Assembly (NCBI RefSeq): GCF_024168485.1 | Contig: NZ_JALJVY010000006.1 | Span: 216,220 to 280,219 of the forward strand | DNA: 64,000 nt | Direction: 5' to 3' | Source of the DNA: Sphingobium sp. OAS761 | Lineage (GTDB): Bacteria > Pseudomonadota > Alphaproteobacteria > Sphingomonadales > Sphingomonadaceae | Shown here: in pieces, positions 17,105-26,347 of the stretch | Position numbering within the stretch: position 1 is the first letter of the stretch | How the letters are laid out: each line of letters opens with the position of its first letter | Notes under the pieces: model-generated | The model's database searches: none | Told to the model about the DNA's origin: nothing | The model's input: the letters and a program-made list of their open reading frames with translations, nothing else | Translations under genes and position numbers: made by a program

Positions 17105-18073
17105 ATGGCCTATTGGCAGCATCGCCACGCGCGGATAAACGGCATCGGCATGCACTATGTCGAGCAGGGCGAAGGGCCCCTGCTCATCCTCTGCCATGGT
17201 TTCCCACATCTCTGGCTGAGCTGGCACCGGCAAATGCCCGCATTGGCAGACGCGGGCTGGCGCGTGGTTGCCCCTGACATGCGCGGCATGGGTCAGACCG
17301 ATGCGCCCGTCGACGCGTCGGCTTACGACATTGACCATGTCGTCGGCGACCTGATCGGGCTGCTCGACCATCTCGGCGACGAGCAGGCCGTGTTCGCGGG
17401 CCTCGATTTCGGGTTGTTCACCATCTATGATCTGGCGCATCGCCATCCCGAGCGGGTGCGCGGCATCATCGCCTTGCAGAACCCGCATTTCCCCGACCGG
17501 CCGGACATATCCCCTCTGGCGGAGGCGTCTGAGTGGGCGAAGGAACACTTCGTCCATATCGACTATTTTGTACCCGTCGGTCCCGCCGACCGCGATTTGG
17601 CGGCGCGACCGCGCACCTTTCTCCACCGGCTATTCTACGCACTGTCGGGCGATTTTCACTATATCGACATCTGGCGTCATCCGCCGGGCACCTCCTATAT
17701 CGACGCCCTTCCGCAAGCGCCGCCGCTCCCCTGGCCATGGCTGACCGAATGGGAACTGGAATGGTTCGTTTCCGAATATGCACGGTCCGGATTTACCGGC
17801 GGGCTGAACTGGTATCGAACGATGGACGTGCGCTGGGCGCAGCGCGCATCCTATCGCGGCCGCAAAACCAGCCAGCCCTTCTACTTCATCGGCAGCGACA
17901 GGGATGTCGATTTGGAGGTATGGCATGGCGACGATCCCATTCCCGCCATCACCGATCATCATGCCGATGTTCGCCGGGTCGAGCTGATCACCGGCGCCGG
18001 ACATATGATGCAGCTGGAGGCCGCCGATACGGTCACCGCGCTGATGATCGAATTTCTGAAGGATCTTGCCTGA
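17105..18073 (+). CDS. Alpha/beta hydrolase, epoxide-hydrolase-like
   Basis: A 322-residue alpha/beta hydrolase. HGFP at residues 31-34 is the oxyanion motif of epoxide hydrolases. The nucleophile elbow is G-L-D101-F-G, so the nucleophile is aspartate, not serine. The usual elbow is GHDWG, so the His and Trp next to Asp are replaced by Leu and Phe. A late AGHMMQLE supplies the catalytic His. Asp-nucleophile members open epoxides or remove halides. The start at 17105 follows GGAGAGG; the frame is open earlier without a good site. It lies 93 bases behind the TonB receptor gene. Confidence 0.82.
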   Translation: MAYWQHRHARINGIGMHYVEQGEGPLLILCHGFPHLWLSWHRQMPALADAGWRVVAPDMRGMGQTDAPVDASAYDIDHVVGDLIGLLDHLGDEQAVFAGLDFGLFTIYDLAHRHPERVRGIIALQNPHFPDRPDISPLAEASEWAKEHFVHIDYFVPVGPADRDLAARPRTFLHRLFYALSGDFHYIDIWRHPPGTSYIDALPQAPPLPWPWLTEWELEWFVSEYARSGFTGGLNWYRTMDVRWAQRASYRGRKTSQPFYFIGSDRDVDLEVWHGDDPIPAITDHHADVRRVELITGAGHMMQLEAADTVTALMIEFLKDLA

Positions 18074-18097
18074 TCCACTACATGGGAGATCGATGCT

Positions 18098-18907
18098 ATG
18101 TTCAAATGCATTGCGTTGCTCAAGCGCCGCGCCGACATCAGCCGGGAGGCGTTCATCGAATATTATGAGACACGCCATTCCATCCTGATCCGTCGGCTGT
18201 TGCCCGGCATCGTCGATTATCGCCGCAACTATGTCGACCTTGATGGCGCTTTTTCCTATCCTGCCGCCGGGCCGATCGATTTCGACGTGGTAACGGAGAT
18301 CCGCCTGGCCGACCGCGCCGCCTATGACCGCTTCATCGCCCGCGCCTCCGAACCGGACATCGCCCGCCAGATCGCGCAGGATGAGGAAAATCTATTCGAC
18401 CGGTCGACCATGCGGATGTTCGTGGTGGACGAGAAGGCCAGCCATGGCACAGCCGACCCGCTACGTGCGTTGCAGGACGAGCGCGCTATCACGCGCGGCC
18501 TGTCGACCTTTGCCCGGATTCTCGACAGGAAACAGTGGGACCGGCTGGGCGACGTCTTCGCGTCGGACGTCGTGTTTGATTATGGATCGGGCCGGGACGA
18601 AGCAGGCATGGCGGCGCTCACCGACAATATGCGCCGTTTCCTTGACCGATGCGGCGGCACACAGCATTTGCTGGGCAGCATATTGGTCGACGTCGATGGC
18701 GACCGGGCGGTCAGCCGGGCCTATGTGCAGGCACGCCACCAGCGCATCGGCGATGCCGCCGGCCCGATATTCGATTCGAACGGCGAATATGTCGACCGAT
18801 GGGAAAGGCGGACGGACGGGTGGCGGATCGTCCGCCGCGACGCCATCTGGGCCGCGCATACCGGCGATCCGGCAATTCTCGATGCGGGAACGGGCGATCT
18901 GGGCTGA
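18098..18907 (+). CDS. EthD-SnoaL fusion protein
   Basis: A 269-residue two-domain protein. Residues 1 to about 110 form an EthD-like dimeric alpha/beta barrel (KCIALLKRR, F-I-E-Y-Y-E-T-R-H, D-V-V-T-E-I). Residues 130-265 form a SnoaL/NTF2 domain. That domain keeps the Asp (ILDRKQW) and His (GTQHLLG) dyad seen in LinA and scytalone-dehydratase-type members. Each domain is usually a separate protein; joining them suggests sequential or shared chemistry on one substrate. The ATG at 18098 is preceded by GGGAGA. It follows the hydrolase gene by 24 bases and faces the SDR at 18925 convergently. Confidence 0.75.
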   Translation: MFKCIALLKRRADISREAFIEYYETRHSILIRRLLPGIVDYRRNYVDLDGAFSYPAAGPIDFDVVTEIRLADRAAYDRFIARASEPDIARQIAQDEENLFDRSTMRMFVVDEKASHGTADPLRALQDERAITRGLSTFARILDRKQWDRLGDVFASDVVFDYGSGRDEAGMAALTDNMRRFLDRCGGTQHLLGSILVDVDGDRAVSRAYVQARHQRIGDAAGPIFDSNGEYVDRWERRTDGWRIVRRDAIWAAHTGDPAILDAGTGDLG

Positions 18908-18924
18908 GACCGCCTGCCCATGCC

Positions 18925-19725
18925 TCAGCTGTCAGGGCCAAGGTCGGGTACCCAGGGCACCCCGTTGATATGGCCGCCGCCGTCGACATACAATGTGTTT
19001 CCGGTCAGGTAACGCGCGTCTTCGCTGGCGAGGAACAGGGCGACGGGGGCGACATCCTCTTCCGGATCACCCATCCGACCCATGGGATTGGCCGCCGCCG
19101 TGGCCGCCGCGACCTCGGGCTCCATTTCCTTGAACCGGCGATAGCTGGCGGTTGCCGCCGCCGGGCAGATGATGTTGGCACAAACGCCGTAGCCTGCCCA
19201 TTCCCGCGCGGCAGTACGGGTGTAGGCACGCAGCGCCTCCTTGCCCGCATTATATTCCGCCGTGCCCATATGGGCATTGACCCCGTTCAGCGAGGCGATG
19301 TTGATGATCCGCCCCCAATGACGCGCGCGCATGTGCGGGAAGGCCGCTTCCATCGACCATTTCGCGGCATAGAGGCACATATCCATGCAATCGGCGAACA
19401 CCGCGTCGGACTTGGTCTCGACGCGGCTGGCGCCCGTGCCGCGATAGGCGTTGTTGACCAGGACATCAATGCTGCCGAAGCGAGCCACACAGTCGGCGAC
19501 CGCCGCCTGCACCTGATCCTTTTCGGTGACGTCGCATTGGAAAAAAGCCGATTGCGCGCCCATCGCCAGCAGCGTTTGGGCCGTCGCCGTGCCCTTCTGG
19601 GCATCGAAATCGACCACCAGCACCGCAGCGCCTTCCTTCGCGAAGCGCCGGGCCATGCCTTCCCCGATCCCATCGGCCGCGCCCGTGATCAGCGCCGTGC
19701 GGCCCACCAGTCTGCCTTCTGACAT
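18925..19725 (-). CDS. SDR oxidoreductase
   Basis: A 266-residue SDR with TGAADGIG near residues 15-22, an NNAY in the NNAG position, S in INIASLNG and a catalytic YNAGK. The strand-two VDFD favours NAD. An N-x-A-G-K active-site string and the C-terminal extension after GGGH are its distinctive points. It is last of a minus-strand series starting at 25039 or 26305. The gap to the CMD gene is 12 bases, so the two are probably co-transcribed. Substrate not determinable. Confidence 0.87.
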   Translation of the reverse strand: MSEGRLVGRTALITGAADGIGEGMARRFAKEGAAVLVVDFDAQKGTATAQTLLAMGAQSAFFQCDVTEKDQVQAAVADCVARFGSIDVLVNNAYRGTGASRVETKSDAVFADCMDMCLYAAKWSMEAAFPHMRARHWGRIINIASLNGVNAHMGTAEYNAGKEALRAYTRTAAREWAGYGVCANIICPAAATASYRRFKEMEPEVAAATAAANPMGRMGDPEEDVAPVALFLASEDARYLTGNTLYVDGGGHINGVPWVPDLGPDS

Positions 19726-19737
19726 CTGCTTCGATCC

Positions 19738-20298
19738 TTATTCGGCCGCATTGGCGAAGGGCAGACAGACGCTGTCGAACCCAAGCACATGGGCGACCCT
19801 GCCCAAGCCCATCCACGCCGCGACGCTGTGCGCGAGATCCACGATCTCCGCATCGGAAAACAGCGCATGGGCGCGTGCCCAGAAATCTTCGTCATCGGCG
19901 ATGACCTTGGGTTCCTCGGCGAAGCGTTCGGCGAATTCCATAGCCAGCCGCTCACGCGGGCTGAACAACGACGATGTGCGCCATTGCTCGACATCGGCGT
20001 AGAAAGCCTCGTCCGGCGCCGGTCCATTATCGGTCACCAGATGATCGGGCCGCGTACCGCTGGCGGCGAACATGGCGCCCGCATCCCGCGCTGCTCGAAA
20101 CTGCTGGCAAATGATGCAGCCATTGATCTGGGCGATGCGGCTGCGCGCGCCCTCGAATTCGCGAAGCGACAATATGCTGTGCTGATAGACGGCCTTCGAA
20201 AAATGTCCTGCCGTTTCCATCAACTGCCGCCCATGCGCACGCGCGGCATAGCCATAGGGATCGGCGGCATCCTGCTCGGGAATATCGATGCGCAACAT
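19738..20298 (-). CDS. Carboxymuconolactone decarboxylase/AhpD-like protein
   Basis: A 186-residue helical protein of the CMD/AhpD superfamily. The signature is C-I-I-C-Q-Q-F near residues 61-67, the paired cysteines of AhpD-like hydroperoxidase members, preceded by INGC and followed by a helical repeat. CxxC members act as peroxidase or thiol-redox partners. Carboxymuconolactone decarboxylases proper lack the pair, so antioxidant or redox function is more likely than lactone decarboxylation. The start at 20298 follows GAGGAGAGAG. It lies between an esterase gene and an SDR gene on the same strand. Confidence 0.8.
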   Translation of the reverse strand: MLRIDIPEQDAADPYGYAARAHGRQLMETAGHFSKAVYQHSILSLREFEGARSRIAQINGCIICQQFRAARDAGAMFAASGTRPDHLVTDNGPAPDEAFYADVEQWRTSSLFSPRERLAMEFAERFAEEPKVIADDEDFWARAHALFSDAEIVDLAHSVAAWMGLGRVAHVLGFDSVCLPFANAAE

Positions 20299-20321
20299 GT
20301 CTCTCTCCTCCTCGGTTCAGG

Positions 20322-21293
20322 TCAGTGCCGTGCCCAGTGCGCGGCGACGAAATCAGCGATTTCTCGATCCTTTTCCTCATCCTCCGGCCCGTCGAAGAAG
20401 CCGCCATGGGGCATCGCCTCGAAAACGTGCAGGTCTGCGGCCACTCCCGCCTGCCGCAACCGCCTGTGCATCCGCACGGTGTTGGACAGGAACAGGTCGC
20501 GCGTGCCCGATTGCAGCAGCGTCGGCGGAAAGCCGGAAAGATCGCCGAACAAAGGAGACAGCAGCGGATCGTCGAGCCGGTGACCGTTCGAGTAGAGCAT
20601 GATGGATTCGGTCAGACGGGCCTTCAGCACGGGGTCGATACTCATCAGCGTCTCGAAACTGTCGCCACTCTCCGTCAGGTCGACTTCGGGCGACAACAAC
20701 AGCAGCGCCGCAGGCATCGGCAGTCCGGCCATCCTGGCGCGCAACATCAGCGCCGCAGCCAGATTGCCGCCCGCAGAACCGCCGCCGACGATAATATTAT
20801 GGGCACCGCGCCGCTCCACTTCGGCCGCATAGACCGCCAGGCAATCGTCCAGCGCAGCGGGAAAGGGATGGTCGGGCGGCATGCGGTAGTCGATGGCGGC
20901 CACCTCCACGCCGAACAGGGCTGCATCGCGCGCGCCGCAGGCCCGGCAGAAGTCGCCCGCACCGAACACAAGCGCACCCCCGTGGATTTCGATGTAAAGC
21001 CGCTGGTCGTCGGCGCTCAGCGATTCCGGGCGGGCGCGGTGCACGCCGACCCCGGCACACTGCTCTGTCGACACCATGATGGATGAATCGACAGGGCCGG
21101 TATAAGCGGCGGCCATGGCGCCATCGACCTGTGCGATCGTCGCGCGCCATCCCTCCGTGTCAGACGGGTCGGGCATCACGGCGCGTGGTTGCGACGCCGA
21201 TGCCCGCAATGCGTCGGCGGCCTGCCCGCTGACCGATCGTGGCCACGGGATGACCCGCGCGTCGAGCATCATACCCTTCTCGTCAACGGTCAT
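20322..21293 (-). CDS. HSL-family alpha/beta hydrolase (esterase)
   Basis: A 323-residue hormone-sensitive-lipase-type esterase. It has HGGA (oxyanion hole), the nucleophile elbow G-G-S-A-G, the catalytic Asp in GTRDLFLSN and the His in AMPHGGF. It has no signal peptide and is presumably cytoplasmic. Its ATG overlaps the stop of the upstream gene by four bases (ATGA), and the two proteins are paralogues along their whole hydrolase parts. They share DYRMPP, FGDL-GLPPTLLQSGTRDL and SNTVRMHR-LR-AGVAA-LHVFEAMPHG. HSL members deacylate esters of steroids, terpenes and phenols, fitting removal of an acyl group from the substrate. Confidence 0.88.
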   Translation of the reverse strand: MTVDEKGMMLDARVIPWPRSVSGQAADALRASASQPRAVMPDPSDTEGWRATIAQVDGAMAAAYTGPVDSSIMVSTEQCAGVGVHRARPESLSADDQRLYIEIHGGALVFGAGDFCRACGARDAALFGVEVAAIDYRMPPDHPFPAALDDCLAVYAAEVERRGAHNIIVGGGSAGGNLAAALMLRARMAGLPMPAALLLLSPEVDLTESGDSFETLMSIDPVLKARLTESIMLYSNGHRLDDPLLSPLFGDLSGFPPTLLQSGTRDLFLSNTVRMHRRLRQAGVAADLHVFEAMPHGGFFDGPEDEEKDREIADFVAAHWARH

Positions 21294-22423
21294 GCGCTGT
21301 CCTCGAGCGGTTGCCAGTGCGCAGATACGAAGGCCTTGAGCTCCTGATCGAGCGCTGCATCTTCCGGCGCGCCGCCGAAGAAGCGGCCGTGCGGCATCGC
21401 CTCGAAGACATGGAGCTGTGCGGCGACGCCGGCCTTGCGCAGGGCGCGGTGCATCCTGACCGTGTTTGACAGATAAAGGTCGCGCGTGCCCGATTGCAGC
21501 AGCGTGGGCGGCAGCCCCTTCAGGTCGCCGAACAACGGGGAAAGATAAGGATCGCGCAGGTCGTGTCCCCCGGCGTAAAGCAGGGCGGTGGCGGCCAGCC
21601 GCCCCTTCAGCACCGGGTCGATATCCATCAGGGTCGCCACCGTGTCACCGCTCTCGGTCATATCGACCCGGGGCGAGAGCAGCAGGGCCGCGCGCGGCAG
21701 CGGCAGGCCCGCATCGCGCGCGCGCAGCATCAGCGCGGCGGTCAGATAGCCACCGGCCGACCCGCCGCCGACAATGATCCTGTCAGCGCCCCGCCTTTTC
21801 ACCTCTGCGGCATAGACGGCAAAGCAGTCATCGAGCGCGACGGGATAACGATGACCCGGCGGCATCCGGTAATCGATGGACAGGACCTCAACACCATGCA
21901 GCGCGGCTTCTCGCACCGCGCCCGCCTTGCAGAAATCGCCTCCGCCTGACACCAGTCCGCCACCATGAATGTCGATATAGAGCCGCCTGTCGGCGACATC
22001 GAGCGCATGGGGCCGCGCGCGGTGGACGGTCGCACCGGCCAGTGTTTCGGTAACGACCGTCACGGTCGGGTCCGGTTTCGGGAGATAAGCCGCCATGTCG
22101 CGGTCTATCTGCGCCACCAGATTGCGCCAGCCGTCGGAGTCGGATGGGTCCGGAAAGGGTGGCGCGGGCCGCCGCGCTGCTGCCTGTAACGCGGCGCGAG
22201 CCTGCGGGCTGATCGATTGCGGCCAGGGGATGGTCCGTTCGGCAAGTGTCATGCCATGATCATCGACACGAAGGACGCCTGTGGCGCCTTCCGTCCCTCG
22301 GACCGATTGTGCCGTAGCTGCCCGCACACCGGCGGGGAACAGCATGGCGATCAGCCCGGCACAGAAGCGCGCGATGCCACGACGATTCATGGCAAGGCCG
22401 CTGGCATGATCCGCCCTTTCCAT
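21290..22423 (-). CDS. HSL-family alpha/beta hydrolase with signal peptide
   Basis: A 377-residue esterase paralogous to the next gene. It is about 50 residues longer at the N-terminus, where RRGIARFCAGLIAMLFPAGVRA looks like a secretion signal with an extended basic start. The hydrolase core has HGGG, G-G-S-A-G, GTRDLYLSN and AMPHGRF. The ATG at 22423 has a strong AAAGGAGG; a second ATG at 22390 would give a more usual signal length. I infer a periplasmic esterase paired with a cytoplasmic one (20322-21293). The four-base overlap with that gene shows tandem duplication within one operon. Confidence 0.85.
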   Translation of the reverse strand: MERADHASGLAMNRRGIARFCAGLIAMLFPAGVRAATAQSVRGTEGATGVLRVDDHGMTLAERTIPWPQSISPQARAALQAAARRPAPPFPDPSDSDGWRNLVAQIDRDMAAYLPKPDPTVTVVTETLAGATVHRARPHALDVADRRLYIDIHGGGLVSGGGDFCKAGAVREAALHGVEVLSIDYRMPPGHRYPVALDDCFAVYAAEVKRRGADRIIVGGGSAGGYLTAALMLRARDAGLPLPRAALLLSPRVDMTESGDTVATLMDIDPVLKGRLAATALLYAGGHDLRDPYLSPLFGDLKGLPPTLLQSGTRDLYLSNTVRMHRALRKAGVAAQLHVFEAMPHGRFFGGAPEDAALDQELKAFVSAHWQPLEDSA

Positions 22424-22434
22424 CAGCCCTCCTT

Positions 22435-23244
22435 TCAGGCGATCGCCAGGCCGCCATCGACGCGCAGATGCTGGCCCGTAATGAAATCAGCGCCCGGTTC
22501 GGCCAGAAACAGCACCGCGCGCGCAATGTCCTCGGTGCGGCCAAGACGCGGCACCAGAGCCGGCCAGATCGCAGCGGCGGCGTTGCGCTCGATTTCCGGC
22601 CATTCGCTGCCCCAGCCATTTTTGGCCGCCTCCCCCTCGATCCAGGCGCGCAGCCCTTCCGTAACGGTGAAGCCGGGGCTGACCGCGTTGGACGTCACGC
22701 CCGTTCCCCGCAGCGCTACCGCCAGACTTACCGTGAGCGACACGATTGCCGACTTGGCCGCCTTATAGTCGGGGATGGTCGAAATGGGATTGTCCGCAAT
22801 GGCGCTCGCGGTCTGGATCACGCGGCCCCAGCCCCGCTCGATCATACCCGGCGTGATCGCATGGGTCATGGTGACGGCGGAAAGCACGTTGGCGCGATAG
22901 CCTTTGTCCCAATCCTCCGGCATGGCTTCGAACCATTGGGCCGATCCGTTGCCAGCCGCCGCGCCACCGGCATTGTTCACCAATATGTCGATCGGCCCTG
23001 TCTCCAGCGCTTGGGCAGCGACCGCGCGCGCGTCATCCGGCGCGTCCAGCGCGCCGCACACGCTGGCGACATCTGCGCCACCGTTGCGCAGTTCGGCAAC
23101 GACCGCGTCGATCTTGTCCGGATCGCGTCCGTGGACGATGACGCTGGCGCCCGCCCGCGCCAGCCAGCGCGCGCTTTCCGCGCCGATGCCGGAACTGGAG
23201 CCGGTGACCAGCGCTCGCTTGCCAAGGAGTGTAGCCGCCATCAT
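22435..23244 (-). CDS. SDR oxidoreductase
   Basis: A 269-residue SDR with TGSSSGIG near residues 14-21, NNAG intact, S in QTASAIAD and the active-site YKAAK. The strand-two end VHGRD suggests NADP. The ATG overlaps the stop of the upstream SDR gene (23241-24023) by four bases, so the two SDRs are translationally coupled and may oxidise and reduce two positions of one substrate. Eleven bases separate it from the downstream secreted esterase start. Confidence 0.87.
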   Translation of the reverse strand: MMAATLLGKRALVTGSSSGIGAESARWLARAGASVIVHGRDPDKIDAVVAELRNGGADVASVCGALDAPDDARAVAAQALETGPIDILVNNAGGAAAGNGSAQWFEAMPEDWDKGYRANVLSAVTMTHAITPGMIERGWGRVIQTASAIADNPISTIPDYKAAKSAIVSLTVSLAVALRGTGVTSNAVSPGFTVTEGLRAWIEGEAAKNGWGSEWPEIERNAAAAIWPALVPRLGRTEDIARAVLFLAEPGADFITGQHLRVDGGLAIA

Positions 23245-24023
23245 CCGACCCCCGGTGCGCCAGGGTAACCTTCATAATATTGACCGGTCATCATCCCACC
23301 GTCGACGGCGATTTCGGCGCCCGACAGATAGGATGCATCGTCGCTGGCCAGGAACAGGGAAGCCCTGGCCACCTCTTCGGGCGCGCCGACCCGTTGGAGC
23401 GGAATATTGCCAAACCGTTCGTTGACCGCGTCGCGGCTGCGCCCGTCATGGTTGGTCATGACGGTGTCGACCCCGCCGGGATGCACCGAATTGACCCGGA
23501 TTCCCTTATGCCCCAGTTCCAGCGCGGCAACGCGGGTCAGCCCGCGCACACCCCATTTGCTGGACGAATAGGCGGCAAGACCGTTCGCGCCCTTCATGCC
23601 ATCGACCGAGGAAATGTTGACGACGGCACCGCCCCCCCGCGCGATCATGCCCGGCGCGACGGCCTTTAGCCCAAGAAACTGGCCCACGAGGTTTACCTCC
23701 AGCACCTTTTCATATTCCGCGCGGGTGGTTTCAAGCAGGGTACGGAACAGCAATATGCCCGCATTATTGACCAATATGTCGACCGGGCCCAGGTCGGCTT
23801 CCACAGCGGCGACCATGTTGGCCCAGGCCTCTTCGTCCGTCACGTCGAGGCGGTAGAAGCGCGCCGCATCGCCCAGTTCCTCCGCCAGCGCCGCGCCCGC
23901 TTCGTCAAGCAAATCGGCGATCGCCACTTTCGCGCCTTCTGTTGCGAACAGACGGCTGGTGGCGGCACCCATGCCGCGCGCCCCTCCGGTGATGATCGCA
24001 ACTTTTCCGTCCAATCTTCCCAT
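23241..24023 (-). CDS. SDR resembling 3-alpha/20-beta-hydroxysteroid dehydrogenase
   Basis: A 260-residue SDR. It resembles the Streptomyces 3-alpha(20-beta)-hydroxysteroid dehydrogenase in TGGARGMGA, ADLLDEAG, LGDAARFYRLDVT, NNAGI, VVNISS, YSSSKWGVRGLT, ELGHKGIRVNSVHPG and GAEIAVDGG. The catalytic residues are S138, Y152 and K156, and D37 after strand two indicates NAD. The steroid link is from remembered family sequence, not from a search. The gene is second of a coupled series: its ATG lies 17 bases after the esterase gene 24041-25039 ends, and its stop overlaps the next SDR. Confidence 0.82.
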   Translation of the reverse strand: MGRLDGKVAIITGGARGMGAATSRLFATEGAKVAIADLLDEAGAALAEELGDAARFYRLDVTDEEAWANMVAAVEADLGPVDILVNNAGILLFRTLLETTRAEYEKVLEVNLVGQFLGLKAVAPGMIARGGGAVVNISSVDGMKGANGLAAYSSSKWGVRGLTRVAALELGHKGIRVNSVHPGGVDTVMTNHDGRSRDAVNERFGNIPLQRVGAPEEVARASLFLASDDASYLSGAEIAVDGGMMTGQYYEGYPGAPGVG

Positions 24024-24040
24024 GGCTGATCTCGCTCTCG

Positions 24041-25039
24041 TTATCGGTCGCCGCGCAGCTTGCGCAGAAAGAAGTTTGCCTGCACACTGATCGCTTCCTG
24101 CGCTTCGGGCAGGTGGAACATATACCAGTGCGCGTGCGGCATCGCTTCGAACACGAACAGGTCGGCTTCCCGCCCGGCGCGTCGCAGCGCACGATGGAAG
24201 CTGGCCGTCGCGCTCAGGACCGCGTCGCGTGTACCGCTCATCAGCAATGTCGGCGGAAAGTGCGACAGATCCCCATAGACCGGCGACACCGCCGGATCTT
24301 TCGCGTCGGCACCCCCCAGATAGGCGCGAATCTCGCTTATCTCATGGTCCGTGGGCAGCACCAGATCGCCCCAAAACCCCATCAGCGTGAATATATTGGC
24401 GGTATCACCCAGATCGGACAGGTCGCCGCCCGCGGTGAACATACCGCAGCAGGCGGGAAGCGGCAGCCCTTCGGCGCGAAGCCGCATGATCGCCTGACCC
24501 GTGAGGAAACCACCGGCAGAGGTCCCGTAAATGCCTATCTGGTCGGGGCGATGATAGTCGAGCATGGTACGATAGACCGCGACCGCATCGTCGACGGCGG
24601 CAGGATAGGGATGTTCGGGCGCCAGGCGATAATCCACCGCCACCACCGCCACCTTTGCCTCATAGGCGATGAGAATTGCTTCGACCAGTGACCCCGATCC
24701 CATGACGAAACCGCCGCCATGCAGATTCATGAGGGTCAGGCCCCTATTTTCTTCGGGTATCTCATGCGGCTTAACGAGATGGCACCTGACGCCGGCGATC
24801 TCGATTTCCTGGATGTCGACGGGATATTGCTGCACCGCGGCTTCGCCAGCAAGTTTCATCTGCTCGTCGACGAAGTCGCGCAACGCCCACATAGGCAACC
24901 GCTCGGCCGCGGGATCGGGCGGCTCGGCCCAGGGCGACGTCGCCAGAAACGCGTGCGCTTCCGCACTGACCGTGCGTGGCACCGGCACGGAGTTCGCGCC
25001 AAGCTGGACCGCCCCGCTCTTGTCGATAGTGTAGGTCAT
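24041..25039 (-). CDS. HSL-family alpha/beta hydrolase (esterase)
   Basis: A 332-residue HSL-type esterase with NLHGGGF (oxyanion hole), the nucleophile elbow G-T-S-A-G-G, Asp in GTRDAVLS and His in AMPHAHW. It is more distant from the tandem pair 20322/21290 than those are from each other. There is no signal peptide. Its opening (SGAVQLG, VPVPRTVSAEA) matches the N-terminal extension of many sphingomonad HSL proteins. It lies 21 bases after the MFS gene on the same strand, suggesting uptake followed by de-esterification. Confidence 0.87.
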   Translation of the reverse strand: MTYTIDKSGAVQLGANSVPVPRTVSAEAHAFLATSPWAEPPDPAAERLPMWALRDFVDEQMKLAGEAAVQQYPVDIQEIEIAGVRCHLVKPHEIPEENRGLTLMNLHGGGFVMGSGSLVEAILIAYEAKVAVVAVDYRLAPEHPYPAAVDDAVAVYRTMLDYHRPDQIGIYGTSAGGFLTGQAIMRLRAEGLPLPACCGMFTAGGDLSDLGDTANIFTLMGFWGDLVLPTDHEISEIRAYLGGADAKDPAVSPVYGDLSHFPPTLLMSGTRDAVLSATASFHRALRRAGREADLFVFEAMPHAHWYMFHLPEAQEAISVQANFFLRKLRGDR

Positions 25040-25060
25040 GACATCCTCTCTTTGGCGGCG

Positions 25061-26305
25061 TCAGGCCGCTGGTAGTTCCGCAGGCGGCGCACGGCGACCG
25101 ATCCGGGACATGGCGAAGAACATGAAGGCGGCAACAGCACAGCCGCCGATAACCAGTCCGATGACCGGCCCGTATCGACCCACCGCGTCGCGCAACAGGC
25201 CTACCAGTGGCGGAATGCCGAAAGTGAGGGGCAGTGTGACTATCGCGAACAGGCCGATGACCCGGGGAAGCGAATGCTGGCCGAACAGGTGCGCGGACAG
25301 CATGTTGACGGCAGGAAACACGCCGGCGCCGGCGGCTCCGATTACGAGCGCGCACAACGCCATGACCGCAAAGGCCGTCGTCCCGAGCATCGCAAACCAG
25401 CTCAAAGCCAACCCTGCCGCCAGGATCGAGAGCGCACGCGGTGCACCCAGCCGCCCGCACAGAATACCGATCACGAGCGATCCGATCACGGCCGACCCTC
25501 CCATGACCGACAGAAGGGCAGCCGCATCCGCCGCTGCGACACCGCGTTCCGCCACGAAGCCGGCCAGATGGGACACTCCGGTTATGCCGACGGCATTGAG
25601 AAAGCCCGCTCCCAGACAGACGGCCCAGAATGTCGGGTTCCGCAGAAGCGATCGGGCCGTTATCATCTCGTGCGCCACATGCCCGTGCGCGTCAGGTGCA
25701 TGTGCACGATCCGCCGGGCCGTCCGATACACCCAGGATGAAGGGCAGCAACAGAATATGCAGCCCGACCATCATCCAGTAGAAAGCGGACAGGCCATGAT
25801 CGCGTATCACCGCCATGCCGATCATCGGGAGAAGGGCCGCGAACAGCGGCGTGTTGGCTACCCCGAGCGCCGTGCCGGGATTATGCGCATACCAGTTGCT
25901 CGCCAGCACGCTGGAAGGAAACGGGCCGAACATGGCGAGACCGATGCCGATCGGCAGGGCATAGGCCAGCAACACCACAGTCATGCTGGGTGCGACTGCC
26001 AGCAGCGCATAGCCGATGGCGGAAATGATAACCCCGGCCATCATCGTCCAGCGCAGGCCGATGCGCCCGATAAGCGCGCCGATGGCGGGACTTGCAAGAC
26101 CCAGAACCAGGACGCAGATGGAAAGTGCCAGCGCCGCCGTCGCACTGCTGGCGCCGAATTTCTGCTGCAAGGGCAGCACGGACACGCCGAATCCGCCGAA
26201 AGCGCAGCCCACCGCGACATTCTGGGCCAGGAAAGCGCGTCCGACCATCAGGCGTCGCTGCATGGGGCTGCCGGCCGGCTCGGCGGCTCGCGTCATGGCT
26301 TCCAT
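25061..26305 (-). CDS. MFS transporter
   Basis: A 414-residue major facilitator with about 12 hydrophobic segments, split by a central loop rich in His and Asp (DRAHAPDAHGH). The N-half ends with the MFS-type GLRWTMMAG after helix two. It would move an organic solute across the inner membrane by proton coupling. The ATG at 26305 follows AAGGAGAG. It is the first membrane gene of the minus-strand operon that continues through esterases and SDRs, so substrate uptake is more likely than drug efflux. The fragment at 63392-63910 is a second, unrelated MFS gene. Confidence 0.88.
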   Translation of the reverse strand: MEAMTRAAEPAGSPMQRRLMVGRAFLAQNVAVGCAFGGFGVSVLPLQQKFGASSATAALALSICVLVLGLASPAIGALIGRIGLRWTMMAGVIISAIGYALLAVAPSMTVVLLAYALPIGIGLAMFGPFPSSVLASNWYAHNPGTALGVANTPLFAALLPMIGMAVIRDHGLSAFYWMMVGLHILLLPFILGVSDGPADRAHAPDAHGHVAHEMITARSLLRNPTFWAVCLGAGFLNAVGITGVSHLAGFVAERGVAAADAAALLSVMGGSAVIGSLVIGILCGRLGAPRALSILAAGLALSWFAMLGTTAFAVMALCALVIGAAGAGVFPAVNMLSAHLFGQHSLPRVIGLFAIVTLPLTFGIPPLVGLLRDAVGRYGPVIGLVIGGCAVAAFMFFAMSRIGRRAPPAELPAA

Positions 26306-26347
26306 CGTCTCTCCTTCGATTGCCGGCGCCTGTCCAGCGGCGCCGCG

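Noticed and set aside
20322..22423. Tandem esterase genes as an assembly duplication
   Set aside because: The two proteins differ throughout and only one has a signal peptide, so they are true paralogues.
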